Below, in pieces: positions 10,594-21,368 of a stretch of 64,000 nt of DNA. The position numbers and the translations under genes are program-made. The stretch's first letter is position 1. Each line of letters begins with the position of its first letter. This DNA is from Bostrychus sinensis (taxonomy: Eukaryota; Chordata; Actinopteri; Gobiiformes; Eleotridae), in contig CM036245.1 of assembly GCA_020698575.1 (NCBI GenBank), positions 3,435,609 through 3,499,608 of the forward strand, read 5' to 3'. The notes beneath the pieces are model-generated. The model saw only the letters and a list, made by a program, of their open reading frames with translations. It was not told the DNA's origin and did no database searches.

Positions 10594-11103
10594 ATGACGA
10601 CCATTGGCACTCTAGCGGCGTTTGATGCTAAAAGTCAAAGCTGGGAAGAATACTGTGAAATAATGGAACAGTTTTTTGAGGCCAATGAAATCGAGGACGG
10701 AGATACGCAAAGAGCTATACTCCTGAGTGTGGTCGGCGCATCCACCTACAGTTTAATGCGGAACCTCCTCAGCCCAGATAAACCGAAAGACAAGACTTAC
10801 CAGCAACTGGTGATACTGCTGAAAAACCACTTCGACCCAAAGCCAAGTGAAATCGTCCAAAGGTACAAGTTTGATTATCGCAGCCGCAAGCCAAATGAGT
10901 CAGTAATGGACTATGTAGCGGAGCTGCGCCGGCTTGCACAGGACTGTAATTACAGTGACACATTACAGCAGAAGTTAAGAGACAGGATCGTATGTGGAAT
11001 TAATGATGACCGGATTCAAAGACGACTCCTGGCAGAAGCAGATCTGACTTGTGAGAAAGCCTTATCCATAGCAGTAACGCAAATGCAAATGGCAAATAAA
11101 TAA
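10594..11103 (+). pseudogene. Gypsy gag (capsid part), broken
   Basis: 169 codons of a gag-like protein starting MTTIGTLAAFDAKSQSWEEY. The region with FDPKPSEIVQRYKF and the spaced motif ESVMDYVAELRRLAQDC matches the retrotransposon gag capsid domain of Ty3/Gypsy elements, which forms the particle shell. A TAA at 11101 and a TAG at 11125 separate it from the nucleocapsid part, which continues in the same frame. The ATG at 10594 is a plausible native start because the AT-rich leader precedes it directly. Confidence 0.8.
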
Positions 11104-11139
11104 CGCACAAGATCTAAAAAATCCTAGTGCTACGGTGAA

Positions 11140-11907
11140 GTGCTTCAAGGTAAACCAGGCTCGCACGTGAGTGGCACGTTCAAAGGCGCTACGAAGGAAT
11201 GCTACCGTTGCAAAGGACAACACAATGCTGCTGAATGTAAGTTTAAACAAGAAAAATGTCATGCATGTGGAAAAGTTGGACATATAGCCAGAGCCTGCCG
11301 CAACAAAAGTAAGCAGAATAAAGGAAACACTAAATCTGGTGATGTGCAAAATGAAAAGAAACGGAGTTCAAGCCATCGCTCACATAACGTTCAAGAGCAG
11401 CCAGAGGACAGTAACACTGACAGTTCAGAAGATGGTCCTTTCACAATAAAATGCATGAAATTCAAGTTGGGACGCATGAGTGAAATCCATTTGAGAAAAG
11501 TGGACCCATATACTGAAAAAATGAAGCTAAATGGAAAAAGTGTTCTATTTGAAATAGACACTGGATGCAGTCTCACAGTAATGAATGAAAAGACATACCA
11601 AACATTGTGGAACAACTCTAAAACTCCCAGGATCAGGCCAGTTTGAATTAAGTTGTAGACCTACACAGGAGATCCAGTGAAGGTTGTTGGAGCAGCTTAC
11701 GTTCAAGTCAGGTACAAAAAGCAACGAGCTAAAATGCCCATAGTGGTGGTCAAAGGGAATGGCCCCACTTTGCTGGGTCGAGGCTGGCTTGAGGACATTC
11801 ACCTGAACTGGAAAGAAATAAAAGCCAGACACAAAGCTCGTCGAGTACATCACATCAATTCAGAGAAAAGTATTTCACAAGAAACAAAGACCACATTGCA
11901 AACATGA
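11140..11907 (+). pseudogene. Gypsy nucleocapsid zinc knuckles and aspartic protease, broken
   Basis: Same frame as gag. It holds one degenerate and one canonical zinc knuckle (CYRCKGQHNAAEC and CHACGKVGHIARAC), which bind element RNA, then a lysine- and serine-rich linker. The aspartic protease follows, with active-site FEIDTGCS (around 11551-11575) and the later LLGRGWL motif (around 11773-11790). A TGA at 11644-11646 interrupts the protease, and a TGA near 11905 ends the segment. Confidence 0.8.
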
Positions 11908-12003
11908 AGAAGTGTTCAAGGAGGAGCTAGGCACCTTAAGGGGCACTAAAGCTACCATTCATGTGAAAGACAACGCTTTCGTCCCAGGTCTATTCCTTAC
12001 GCC

Positions 12004-12647
12004 ATGAGAGCAAAAGTGGATGAAGAAATTGACAGGTTGCTAAAAGAAGAAATAATCACTCCAGTGAAATATTCTGAATGGGCCGCTCCAGTTGTACCTA
12101 TTCTGAAACCTGTTGGAACAGTCAGGCTATGTGGAGATTACAAACTAACTGTGAACACTGTGTCCTCACTAGAGCAATATCCAATACCCCGAGTGGATGA
12201 CTTGTTCACAACGCTCGCAAAAGGTCATGCTTATCAACAGATAGTCATGGATGAAGACTCCAAGAAATACTTGACAGTGAATACGCACAGAGGATTATTC
12301 ACATACAACAGACTGCCATTTGGTGTGGCCTCCGCTCCGGCCGTATTCCAAAGGACAATGGAGAGCCTTTTAGGAGGGATTCCAATGGTTGCAGTTTATC
12401 TGGATGACATATTGGTCAGTGGTGTGGACAAAACCGATCACTTAAAAAACCCACTGTGTTAGCAAGGTTGAAAGAGTCTGGATTACGCTTACGGAGAAAC
12501 AAGTGCACATTCCTTCAGGATGAAGTTGAGTACTTAGGGTACCGAGTTGATGCACAAGGACTACACCCAGTGGACAAAAAAGTTAAAGCAATCCAAGATG
12601 CACCAGCTCCCACAAATGTTACAGAGCTAAAGTCATTCTTGGGCTAA
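12004..12647 (+). pseudogene. Gypsy reverse transcriptase, frameshifted, catalytic segment deleted
   Basis: It contains GTVRLCGDYKLTVN, RGLFTYNRLPFGVASAPAVF and the catalytic YLDDILVSG box, then KCTFLQDEVEYLGYRV. The frame changes near 12456. Between LFTTLAKG and HAYQQ the usual stretch carrying the first catalytic aspartate (the 'KLD' motif of Gypsy RTs) is missing in frame, so the enzyme would be inactive even without the frameshift. Confidence 0.85.
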
Positions 12648-12817
12648 ACTATTACCACAAGTTCCTTCCAAACCTGGCAACTTTGTTAGCACCATTGCAT
12701 GAACTGTTACGACATGATGTGCGCTGGAAGTGGAACAATGTACAGGAAATAGCTTTCCAAAAAGCAAAGACCTTGTTAAACACATCGGACATTCTAGTGC
12801 ACTACTCTGCTGATTGA

Positions 12818-13391
12818 GAGTTAATTCTGTCATGTGATGCTTCACCTTATGGAGTAGGAGCAGTTTTGTCACATGTCATGGAGGACAGAAGTGAGAGGCC
12901 AATTGGATTTGTCTCGCGCACTTTACAGCCAGCAGAAACAAGGTATTCACAACTAGACAAAGAAGGCCTTGCAGTCATGTTCGCTGTTGAAAGGTTTCAC
13001 AAATACTTGTACGAACGCACCTTCACCATCTACACGGATCACAAGCCGTTAATCTATCTGTTCAATGAGAAGAAGCCGATTCCACAAATGGGATCACCAA
13101 GAGTGCAAAGGTGGGCCTGTTCGACTAAGTGCATACAAGTACAACATAGTGTACAAACCAGGAAAACACCATGCTAATGCGGATGCACTGAGCAGATTGC
13201 CAGTTCCTGTCAAATTAAGGAAGGAGGAGAGAACTGAGCAAGTTCTAATGATGGACCTGTTAGATGAGTCATTTGTGAATGCAAACCAAATCAAGAGTTG
13301 GACTGCTAAAGATGTGACCTTGTCGCGAGTCCATAAATATGTTCTTACAGGATGGCCTGCAGAAACAGGTTCTTGCCTTAAGCCTTTCTAA
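12818..13391 (+). pseudogene. Gypsy RNase H domain, broken
   Basis: The region holds LSCDASPYGVGAVLSH (first catalytic Asp), then RPIGFVSRTLQPAETRYSQL, KEGLAVMFAVERFHKYLY and YTDHKPLIYLF, the standard Gypsy RNase H series. A TGA lies just before the LSCDAS segment and the frame changes near 13100. The tether region HHANADALSRLP follows. The RNase H would remove the RNA strand after reverse transcription. Confidence 0.8.
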
Positions 13392-13400
13392 CAACGGAGA

Positions 13401-14280
13401 ATGGAGCTCAGCGTGAGGGACGGATGTGTTCTCTGGGGAGTTAGAGTTATTATTCCCACCAAATGTAGAGCAAAAATGCTTAAGATGCTGCATCAGGCAC
13501 ACAGTGGAATGACAAAAATGAAAGGCCTAGCCAGATCATACATGTGGTGGCCAGGTATGGACCAAGATGTGGAAAGAACTGTACAGGCATGTTATGAGTG
13601 TCAGTCACATCAGAAAGCACCTGCACCCACACCATTACACCCTTGGGAATGGCCTGAGTCACCATGGTCTAGGATTTATGTGGACTATGCCGGACCTTTC
13701 CTTGGAGAAATGTTTCTGGTGATAGTGGATGCACACTCCAAGTGGATGGACATTTACCCAATGGAAACATCCACATCCCAAGCTACTATTGAGAAACTGA
13801 GACAAAGCTTCAGTGTTTCTGGTCTGCCGAAAATGCTTGTGTCGGACAATGGGACCTGCTTCACAAGTGCTGAGTTTGAATCATTCATGAAACAAAATGG
13901 GATACGCCATGTGAGGTCAGCTCCTTTCCATCCATCCTCAAATGGACTGGCAGAGAGAGCAGTTCAAACGTTCAAAGAGGGGATGAAAAAGATGAAAGAA
14001 GGGACAATACAAACTAGACTTTCTCGGTTCTTGTTTAGTTACCTGGATCACACCTCATGCCACGACAGGTTTGTCACCTGCCGAGTTGATGATGTCACGT
14101 AGACTTAGATCTGCACTGGATTTAGTTGTGCCAGATGTTAAAACCAAAGTGCAACAAAAGCAATTAAAACAAAAGGAGATTCACGACACACACAGCAAGC
14201 AAAGAAGTTTTGCACCTGGAGATCACGTTCTCATCCGGAATTACTCTCATGGACCAAAATGGATTCCTGGAGTTATTTAA
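13401..14280 (+). pseudogene. Gypsy integrase with GPY/F-like end, frameshifted
   Basis: An H-H-C-C zinc-binding N-terminus (HQAHSGMTKMKGLARSYM, then CYEC) is followed by the catalytic core with Asp in VDYAGPF, Asp in VSDNGTCFTS and Glu in NGLAERAVQTFKEG, the D,D-35-E triad. The frame changes near 14060. The last part (FAPGDHVLIRNYSHGPKW) resembles the GPY/F module of Gypsy integrases. All three catalytic residues remain, but the reading frame is broken. Confidence 0.85.
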
Positions 14281-14389
14281 AGCTCCACAGGCCCCCTATC
14301 CTATGCTGTTAGCATTGGTAGTGGTCAAGTCATGAAGAGGCATGTGGATCAAGTTCGAGCTAGACTTCCAGATCCAGAACTAAGTAAGG

Positions 14390-14722
14390 TAAGGTATACT
14401 TTACTTTATTGATCCCCGTAGGGGAAATTCATTCTCTGCATTTGACCCATCCCTCAATGCCTGCTGGGGCAACCTGTCAGGAGCAGTGGGCTGCTGCTGC
14501 GGTGCAGCGCCCGGGAACCCTTCTCCAGATCTTGAGCCAGGATCCTGGTCAGGAGCATTTGCCTATTGTGCATGTTTTGAGGTTGGTGGGGGAAACCCAC
14601 CCAGACACGGGGAGAACATGCAAACTCCACACAGAAAGGCCCCACATGGTCCGGGAATCAAACCCAGGACCTTCTTGCTGTGAGGCAGGAGTGCTAGCCA
14701 CTATGCCACCGTATCAGACAAG
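14390..14722. repeat. SINE-like dispersed repeat inserted in the Gypsy element
   Basis: It begins with TTTACTTTATTGATCCCCGT, followed by GGGGAAATTC, and ends near GTGCTAGCCACTATGCCACC, a layout seen in a dispersed fish repeat. It separates the integrase end from the remaining pol tail. No clear target duplication was found. Confidence 0.5.
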
Positions 14723-15088
14723 AGATCAGTTTGGTGCCATTGCCAGACAATCAACTAGATGCTGATGGTTTAATGCCTGCAGTGCTGACAGAACAAACCA
14801 GTTCTTGTCCTGAAAAACAAATCAGAGTTACCATCTGCCCTGGACATTGCGATTCAAAAAGACTTACCCATTGAAGCTAGAAGTGAGACTGTTCAACCAG
14901 AGAGAGACGTTCACCTGTTCACCTTAAAGACTTTGTTCAGTTAATGTGTTATCTTTAAAGAGTATTTACCATGCTTTGTTAATAAGGCACTTACAGTTAA
15001 AATGAAAATTGGTTTACGATTGCACCTTTAGTATTAAAATAGTTTGATAATCTGTAATTACAGGTTGTTCGCTTAAAGGTGGGGGAGA

Positions 15089-15356
15089 TGTGGTATATTG
15101 AGATTTAATATTAGTAATTTGGTTGAATGCAAGTGTGAGTACACTTAGTAGTAATACATATTTTATATGTTGTTCTGGAGTTAACCAGTAGAGGGCGAAC
15201 TCGGTCTCTTGTTGCTGTATTATCACTCTGATTAGGGAGAAAATATGTTGAAGTTGTCAGCCTCATGTGCTTGTGTAAAATGTGCACCGAGCTTCAGTAA
15301 AAAATGTTAACTAACTTCGAGGTGTTGTGCAGAGTTATTGCGGCCACTATGCAACA
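15089..15356 (+). mobile_element. 3' LTR of the Gypsy element (probable)
   Basis: A purine-rich tract (AAGGTGGGGGAGA, about 15076-15088) is followed by a segment that begins TGTGGTATATTG and ends ACTATGCAACA, about 268 bp. This matches the polypurine tract and TG...CA ends of a short Gypsy LTR. The 5' LTR is absent, so the limits cannot be confirmed by comparison. Confidence 0.6.
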
Positions 15357-17512
15357 CTGTGGAAATTTAAGGGTTAATGGACTAAACCAGGTCAAAACCA
15401 GGACTAAACCAGGTCTAAACCAGGTCTAGACCAGTCTGGATTCTTGCAGATGTAACATTGCGTTATCTCCTCAGCCCAGGTAACAGGAGAATAACCTCAC
15501 CAATAGTGGCGCTGGATTCTGGATGAGATCACTGTTTGTCTTCTGTTGCCGCGGCGTCAGGAATCTTTAAAAGTCCAGGACCAGACCTGGACCAGACCTG
15601 GACCAGACCTGAGTCCTTCAGTCCAGCAAGGTCCGGCTGCTCCCTCAGGTCTGTACCAGAGAACATCGCCTGAATCTTTACAGAGAGGGAAAAACCTCCT
15701 TTATCACTCCTAAAGCTGTTCAGGCAGAGAGAGAAATGTTTGTTCAGCTCAGCAACGTTAAAGGATTCTTCAGGCTTTGGCACTCTACTGTCTGCATTTC
15801 TACTTATTTCAAGTAAAATAATCTGCCAATGGGGTAAGTGGAATTTTCTTATCCCATTGGCAGATAAATTAGCTTGAAATAAGTAAAAATCGCTTAAAAT
15901 TTAGACAGAAATAATTTGAAACAAGTCAAATAATCTAGCCTCGTAAGTAAATAAATCGAATCTAGTAAAAAAAATTACTCAAATCAAGGTTAATAATCTG
16001 AATTCAAGTCATTTTAACTAATGCTAGATATTGATTTTTTGCAGTGTTAAATATGATTATATGTGGACTCCACTGAAATATAATGAGACTGTTTCCTTTA
16101 AAATCCTGATGCACAAACGGAAAATGTGGAGAATGTACTGCACAGAAAAAAACTCTCCAGGTTTTTAAAAGTCTGTGGCAGATTTTAAAACATTTATAGT
16201 TTTTACAGTTCTGAAGCGTTTTGTAGATGTTCCTTTTCTTTGTTTTTAATAATATTTTTATAAACTCCAAAACATTTTCACTTTTTCACATCATTGAACT
16301 CAGAAACTGGGTCTAAACTCAGGACTTGGGTTGGTGGTACTTTTATTGTCCTTTTTGATGTATTTGAAGTACTTTGCAGTACTTTGCAGTACTTCAATCT
16401 TTAGTTTAACCTCCTCTCCTCTTCATTAACTACTTCACCTCCTTCACTACTGCAGCATTTAAAGTACTTTTACTTGCCGTAGTGATAATTGTAGTAGTAA
16501 TAGTACATAATATACTAATTTTATTAATACTTATACAAATTACAATAAAAGTACTGTATAAACACAGCAGTTGGCATTTTCACAATAAAAGTCTCCCTCT
16601 AGGGACTGCAGTTCTTTCAAATCCCTTTAAATCAGATGCATGTTTTTTTTTTTTTTTTTTTCCTGAGCATTGTCTAAAAACTTTAATTTATAATACTATG
16701 CTCAAAACATTTGACACTAACTGTTTTTCTTTTCCTTTTTTCCAGTTTCAAGATTAAATTCTGCAGTGGATTAAAACTTTTTTTTTTTTTGGCCTATGTT
16801 TAATATTCAAAACTTTGTACACCCCAGTTTTACATTATTTTCAGAAACACATGAACATAATATATATATTATAATGTACATAATAATTTAATTTATGTGA
16901 AAGATCTTTATTTTAAATGTTTTTTATTCTGAAGAACATTTTGGTATTTGCAGTGTCTTCCTTTAATAAGATTTTTGAATTATGCAAAACATGATCTGGA
17001 CTCATGTATATATTTTGGGGATATTTCTACTGAAAATCCTTATTTTTTAGCTCTTTGTAAAATGTATTTATATTTTCCAGATATCTGCAGATATTTTGTG
17101 TGTTTTTTTTTTATCTGTGTTTAACTGGAGGCTTGTATTATTATTAAATACACATCTTGTTAAATATATTTAGATTTTTTTTAACATTGTAATTGTAATC
17201 TTGTAAACTGTAACATATTTTATTCCATTTCAGTCAGAATTTTAGTTTCTTTCTCCATTTAATTTTTAAACATGTATTTAAGGTTTTACAAATATATAAA
17301 TGTCAACTTTTTCACATTCCTGTTTAATTTACCACAGTTTGCATTTAGTTAACTAAATGTAAGTGCTGACTATATTTAGCACATGTAGTTTATGTTCTTC
17401 TGTACAAATGGTACAAGAAAAACAGATTTTTTTTTTTACATATATTTGTATCATTATTGTTATTTTTAAACTGTGTGGGAGCGTATGTAAAGATCAGGTA
17501 TCAGCAGGAGTC
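15357..17512. other. AT-rich intergenic DNA with a fold-back MITE
   Basis: It contains a CCAGGTCTAAACCAGGACT-like degenerate decamer run (15375-15440) and otherwise AT-rich sequence up to the OR at 17.5 kb. No gene is supported. Confidence 0.5.
15797..16046. repeat. Fold-back MITE-like repeat
   Basis: Two arms of about 35 bp are inverted copies: ATAATCTGCCAATGGGGTAA (from about 15819) and TTATCCCATTGGCAGATAAA (from about 15849), both with CTTATTTCAAG/CTTGAAATAAG outside. The right end TTGATTTTTTGCAGTG recurs, inverted, at 18560-18660. Likely a non-autonomous DNA transposon. Confidence 0.6.
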
Positions 17513-18447
17513 ATGGCTAACTTCACCCCCGTCTCGTACCTGGTCCTGAACAGTCTGGACCCTGGACCCTTGAGGCCCCTGTACTTCTTCCTGCTGCTGC
17601 TGTGTTATTTAGTCACTGTTTTTGTGAACGTTTTTCTCGTGGCTGTCATCGTTGTGAACCACAGCCTTCACGAACCCGTCTACATCTTCATGGGCAGCTT
17701 ATTCATCAACGCTCTGCTCGGCTGCTCTTCGCTCTTACCGTTCATTCTGTCCCAGCTGTTTCACGAAATCCCCCTGGTCCCTCTGTCGGTGTGCAGTTTC
17801 CAGATTTTCCTCATGTATACGTACAGCAACGTTGAGTTTTTCAACTTGGCCGCGATGGCGTACGACCGTTACATCGCCATCTGCCTCCCGCTGAAGTACG
17901 CTCAGAGGCTGTCGCCCAAAACTGTGACGACAGTTGCTCAGTCTGGTGTGGGGCTGGGGCCTGTTCATGGGCACTTTTGCCACGTTATCGATTAATAGTG
18001 CGCCGCTCTGTGGGAATCGCATCCATAAGATCTACTGTAACTACTATGACATGGAGAGTTTAAGCTGTCTTGACTACAGCTGCATCGGTTGTAACAATCG
18101 GCGAGCTCGTCTACATGTGCACGTTGCTGCTGGGGATGGTGGTTTTTATTGTTTACACGTACATCCGTATTCTGGTCGTGTGTTTAAAGGGGTCCAGACA
18201 GACGCGGCAGAAGGCCCTCAGCACCTGCGCGCCGCACTTGTTCTCGCTCCTAAACTACGGGCTCACCCTTTTCTTGGAGGAGGTACAGAGTAAGTTTTAC
18301 ATAACGTATTGGTCTCAGCATCTCCAAGTCTTTCTGAGCATGTACATCGCTGTCGGACCTCCGCTGCTCAACTGTCTGCTCTACGGACTCAACATGTCCA
18401 AACTGAGGGCCGTGTGCAGGGGCCTCCTGTCTCACAAACAGCTGTGA
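17513..18447 (+). pseudogene. Odorant receptor pseudogene (two frameshifts)
   Basis: A single-exon class A GPCR of the fish odorant receptor family, full length (about 311 codons) but broken. It starts MANFTPVSYLVLNSLDPG. It has the TM2 signature LHEPVYIFMGSLFINALL, TM3 end MAYDRYIAICLPLKYAQRLS, TM6 start KALSTCAPHLFSLLN and TM7 PPLLNCLLYGLNMSKLRAVC. The frame shifts once near 17930 (before WGWGLFMGTF) and again near 18068 (before VVTIGELVYM), so no complete receptor is made. The ATG at 17513 fits the family N-terminus; the longer upstream open frame is not coding. Odorant receptors act in the cilia of olfactory neurons and signal through G-olf. Confidence 0.9.
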
Positions 18448-19530
18448 GGTTTAGGGCCTGTCTCCACGACAACGCTGGCCGGGATTTACACAATAATGCC
18501 TGTTTCGTCTGAAAACGACTGTAAACGGTAGTACCTGTGTTTGGCCAGCAAACGGCACTGTGGGCCAAAAATCAATATCTAGCATTAGTTAAAATGACTT
18601 GAATTCAGATTATTAACCTTGATTTGAGTAATAGTTTATTAAATTCTATTTATTTACTAAGCCTGTACCTCTCAACTCTCCGCACACACTCAAGTTCTCC
18701 CCCAGAGCCAGTTTCAGTGACCAGAGATCCAGTCACCGAGGCTCCACCTTCGGCCACTGCCAACACTGCACCGGCCCGCTGGAGGTCGGCCCCACGTCGG
18801 TCCTGACCGGGCCCCCGTGAGAGACTCAGCCCTCGCATATGTGCTCCGTACTGGGCAACGTCTCTTTCCATATATTTTAAAATGTTATTTAACCTTTATT
18901 TAGCCAGGAAGGTCCCACTGAGATACAATATCTCCTCTGCCAGTCCTGGTCAAGAGGGACAGTGGATAAAACTCTAAAGTTACAAACATAAAACAAGAAA
19001 AAATGTCAATACACTCACAAATGCATATGCTCGTGATTAACCAGATCAAGAAACACAACTGAACTGCTCTACCAGGTGTGACTTTAGAAGGGTTCTGATC
19101 TCGCCAATGGGAGCTAATGAAACAAGATTTACAGATCCCTGCAGCTGATTCCATGCACGAGCTGCACTGAAATCAAAAGCAATTTTACCAAGTTCAGGTC
19201 GAACTCTTGGAACCTTCATAAGGATTGTGCATTGTATTTGCTTGTACTAAATGTCAGGAGACCTCTGCTATGTTGTGGACATTTGTTAAAGCCTATGCAA
19301 TGAAAAATAGTAAATGGTAATTCTCCGTCTGAGGTGCAGCGAGGTCCAGTGAGCTATTTCATGTAACTTACGCCAGATTTCCACCTCATGCCACCAAACG
19401 ATGGTGCAGACCATTTCTTCAATAAATATATTTTCTTATTGGGGTGACTCTACTTTTTTGTAATTTTACCAGTAACGTTTTGACAAATTTTACGACCTAG
19501 ATGAACAATATTTATACCTACTCATAATTT
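18448..19530. other. Intergenic DNA with MITE and dispersed-repeat fragments
   Basis: 18560-18660 is an inverted partial copy of the MITE at 15797-16046. 18870-19250 resembles a common fish dispersed repeat (ACCTTTATTTAGCCAGGAAG..., also seen at 24130). No gene. Confidence 0.5.
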
Positions 19531-19848
19531 TTAAAGGTGCTATGAGCAGTGTATATTTCTTAAATTTTATAAAAATGTCCCACATGTCCCAGATATGATG
19601 TAAACATGTTTAAATCAAATTTAATAATATTAATATATATTAATTTTACTGATAACAATGGTACAGCCGAGTTATTAACAATTAAAAATATGTTTTACAT
19701 AATGGCCATGTTGTTTTTGCTTACATTTTTTGTTTTCGTTCTAAAACTGCATTGGGGATTGTCCAATCAGAAACAAGACCATTGTTTTAATTTAGACTGC
19801 AGTACCATTTTAAACCAGTACGAGTGCTGCTGCTTACAGGACCTTTAA
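19531..19848. mobile_element. TTAA-flanked MITE, 310 bp
   Basis: Bounded by TTAA at 19531-19534 and 19845-19848. The element ends are AGGTGCTATGAGCAG and CTTACAGGACCT, imperfect inverted repeats. A related, interrupted copy lies inverted at 29572-30221. TTAA targets are used by piggyBac and Kolobok elements; the family was not resolved. Confidence 0.65.
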
Positions 19849-20010
19849 TACTTTTAAGGCCTTGATTTTGACCAAATCAAATTTAATACCTAGTTAATGC
19901 TTTTAGGACCTTGGGGCTCTCCTGTTATCAGACGCAAGACTCAAGGTAATGGTGCATTCTTATTTATTTCGGGCTGTCACTGTATTAATTAAATCGACAG
20001 AAACACATCG

Positions 20011-20982
20011 TCACATACGCGAACCGGAGCGCTCCTCTACCCTCGCCCCGCTCTCCCGCCCAGCAGCCGTCTGCAGGCGCCCCTGATCTGGCTGAGGTTG
20101 AGTCCAGTACAGCACGGGGTTGAACAGCGGCTGGAACGTGATGAAGTAGAGCGAGAGGAAGATGCGTATCCAGTCGGGAGCGGCGGCCATGTTGAAGCGG
20201 CTCTGGATGACCTCCAGGAAGCAGCCCAGGCAGAAGTTCAGCAGCGAGGCCAGGTGAGGCGTGCACGTTCTCACCGCCTTCCGCCGCTGCTGCCGCCCCG
20301 AGAAACAAACCTTCAGGATCCGCGCGTAGCAGTAGACGTTGATCAGCATCAGACCTATCAGGACCGTGAAGGTGTAGAGGAGGCCGTACAGGTTGTTCAC
20401 CAAAGTGCTGCCACACGAGAGCTTCACCATCGAGTAGTTATCACAGAATAACCGGTCGATAACGTCACGGCAAAAGGTCAGCGTCGCCGACAGGGAGGTC
20501 ATGACGACGATGGCGACGACGGGCAAAAACCAGGACAGGAAGACGAGCGCGGCCACGGTCCGCCGCGTCATGCTCGCGCCGTACCCCAGCGGCCAGCAGA
20601 TGGCGAGGTAGCGGTCGTACGACATGACGGCGAGGTTGTAGAACTGCACGTTGACGTACATGTACAGGCAGAAGATCTGGACGGAGCACAGCGAGGCGGA
20701 GACGGTGTGCCTGTCCCGCAGGAGCTGCAGCAGGAAGAACGGGAAGAGGCCCGCGCTGCCGTAGAGCTCGTTCAGCAGGAGGCTGCAGAGGAACAGGTAC
20801 ATGGGCTCGTGCAGCTGGCGGTGCGAGCAGATCACCGCGATCACCACAACGTTCGCGCCGATGATGAGCAGGTACGAGCACAGGACGACCAGGAACACAA
20901 CGTATCTGAGCGCGCCGATCTCAGAGTAAGGGCCCAACGTGAAGTGAGTGATGTGAGAGGAGTTCCCCATCGAGACCGACAT
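20011..20982 (-). CDS. Odorant receptor, nearly intact (C-terminal frameshift)
   Basis: An open single-exon odorant receptor of 323 codons. Visible landmarks: TM2 LHEPMYLFLCSLLLNELYGS, conserved TM3 end MSYDRYLAICWPLGYG, extracellular-loop cysteines (FCRDVIDRLFCDNYS), TM6 start KAVRTCTPHLASLLNF and TM7 FNPVLY. The family normally continues GLNLSQIR after FNPVLY. Here an extra base near 20106 changes the frame, and GLNLSQIR exists only in the neighbouring frame, so the C-terminus is foreign and about 20 residues longer than expected. The second Met (20968-20970, MGNSSHITHFTLG) carries the N-glycosylation site and is the likelier start. Coding GC is far above the AT-rich flanks. Tandem repeats begin 16 bp upstream. 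Confidence 0.85.
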   Translation of the reverse strand: MSVSMGNSSHITHFTLGPYSEIGALRYVVFLVVLCSYLLIIGANVVVIAVICSHRQLHEPMYLFLCSLLLNELYGSAGLFPFFLLQLLRDRHTVSASLCSVQIFCLYMYVNVQFYNLAVMSYDRYLAICWPLGYGASMTRRTVAALVFLSWFLPVVAIVVMTSLSATLTFCRDVIDRLFCDNYSMVKLSCGSTLVNNLYGLLYTFTVLIGLMLINVYCYARILKVCFSGRQQRRKAVRTCTPHLASLLNFCLGCFLEVIQSRFNMAAAPDWIRIFLSLYFITFQPLFNPVLYWTQPQPDQGRLQTAAGRESGARVEERSGSRM

Positions 20983-20997
20983 CCAAAAACAGATTAT

Positions 20998-21340
20998 ACT
21001 CTGTACAGTACTCAGTTACAGGTACAGTACTCAGTTACAGGTACAGTACTCAGTTACAGGTAGAAGTACTCAGTTACAGGTACAGTACTCAGTTACAGGT
21101 AGAAGTACTCAGTTACAGGTACAGTACTCAGTTACAGGCAGAAGTACTCAGTTACAGGTACAGTACTCAGTTACAGGCAGAAGTACTCAGTTACAGGCAG
21201 AAGTACTCAGTTACAGGTACAGTACTCAGTTACAGGCAGAAGTACTCAGTTACAGGCAGAAGTACTCAGTTACAGGCAGAAGTACTCAGTTACAGGCAGA
21301 AGTACTGAGTTACAAGTACAGTACTCAGTTACAGATACAG
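20998..21340. repeat. 19/20-bp minisatellite beside the OR start
   Basis: About 17 tandem units of AGTACTCAGTTACAGG followed by TAC or CAGA, with alternating unit lengths of 19 and 20 bp. It occupies the immediate 5' flank of the OR at 20011-20982, where a promoter would be expected. Confidence 0.9.
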
Positions 21341-21368
21341 GAATACTCAAATGGTATTTTCTCTAAAC

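Larger units (their letters stand above)
10594..15356 (+). mobile_element. Ty3/Gypsy LTR retrotransposon, 5'-truncated and decayed
   Basis: The order gag, zinc knuckles, protease, reverse transcriptase, RNase H, integrase, GPY/F-like segment and 3' LTR on the + strand is that of a Ty3/Gypsy element. It carries several stop codons and frame changes, so it encodes no complete polyprotein. No 5' LTR or primer-binding site is found: the 19-bp minisatellite begins about 55 bp before gag. A SINE-like repeat interrupts the 3' part of pol. Components are listed separately. Confidence 0.85.

Noticed and set aside
14409..14765. 118-codon plus ORF
   Set aside because: Read-through of the SINE-like repeat and Gypsy tail in an unrelated frame.
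20098..21063. Plus-strand ORFs opposite the OR at 20.0-21.0 kb
   Set aside because: Antisense shadows of a GC-rich OR; low-complexity composition without domains.
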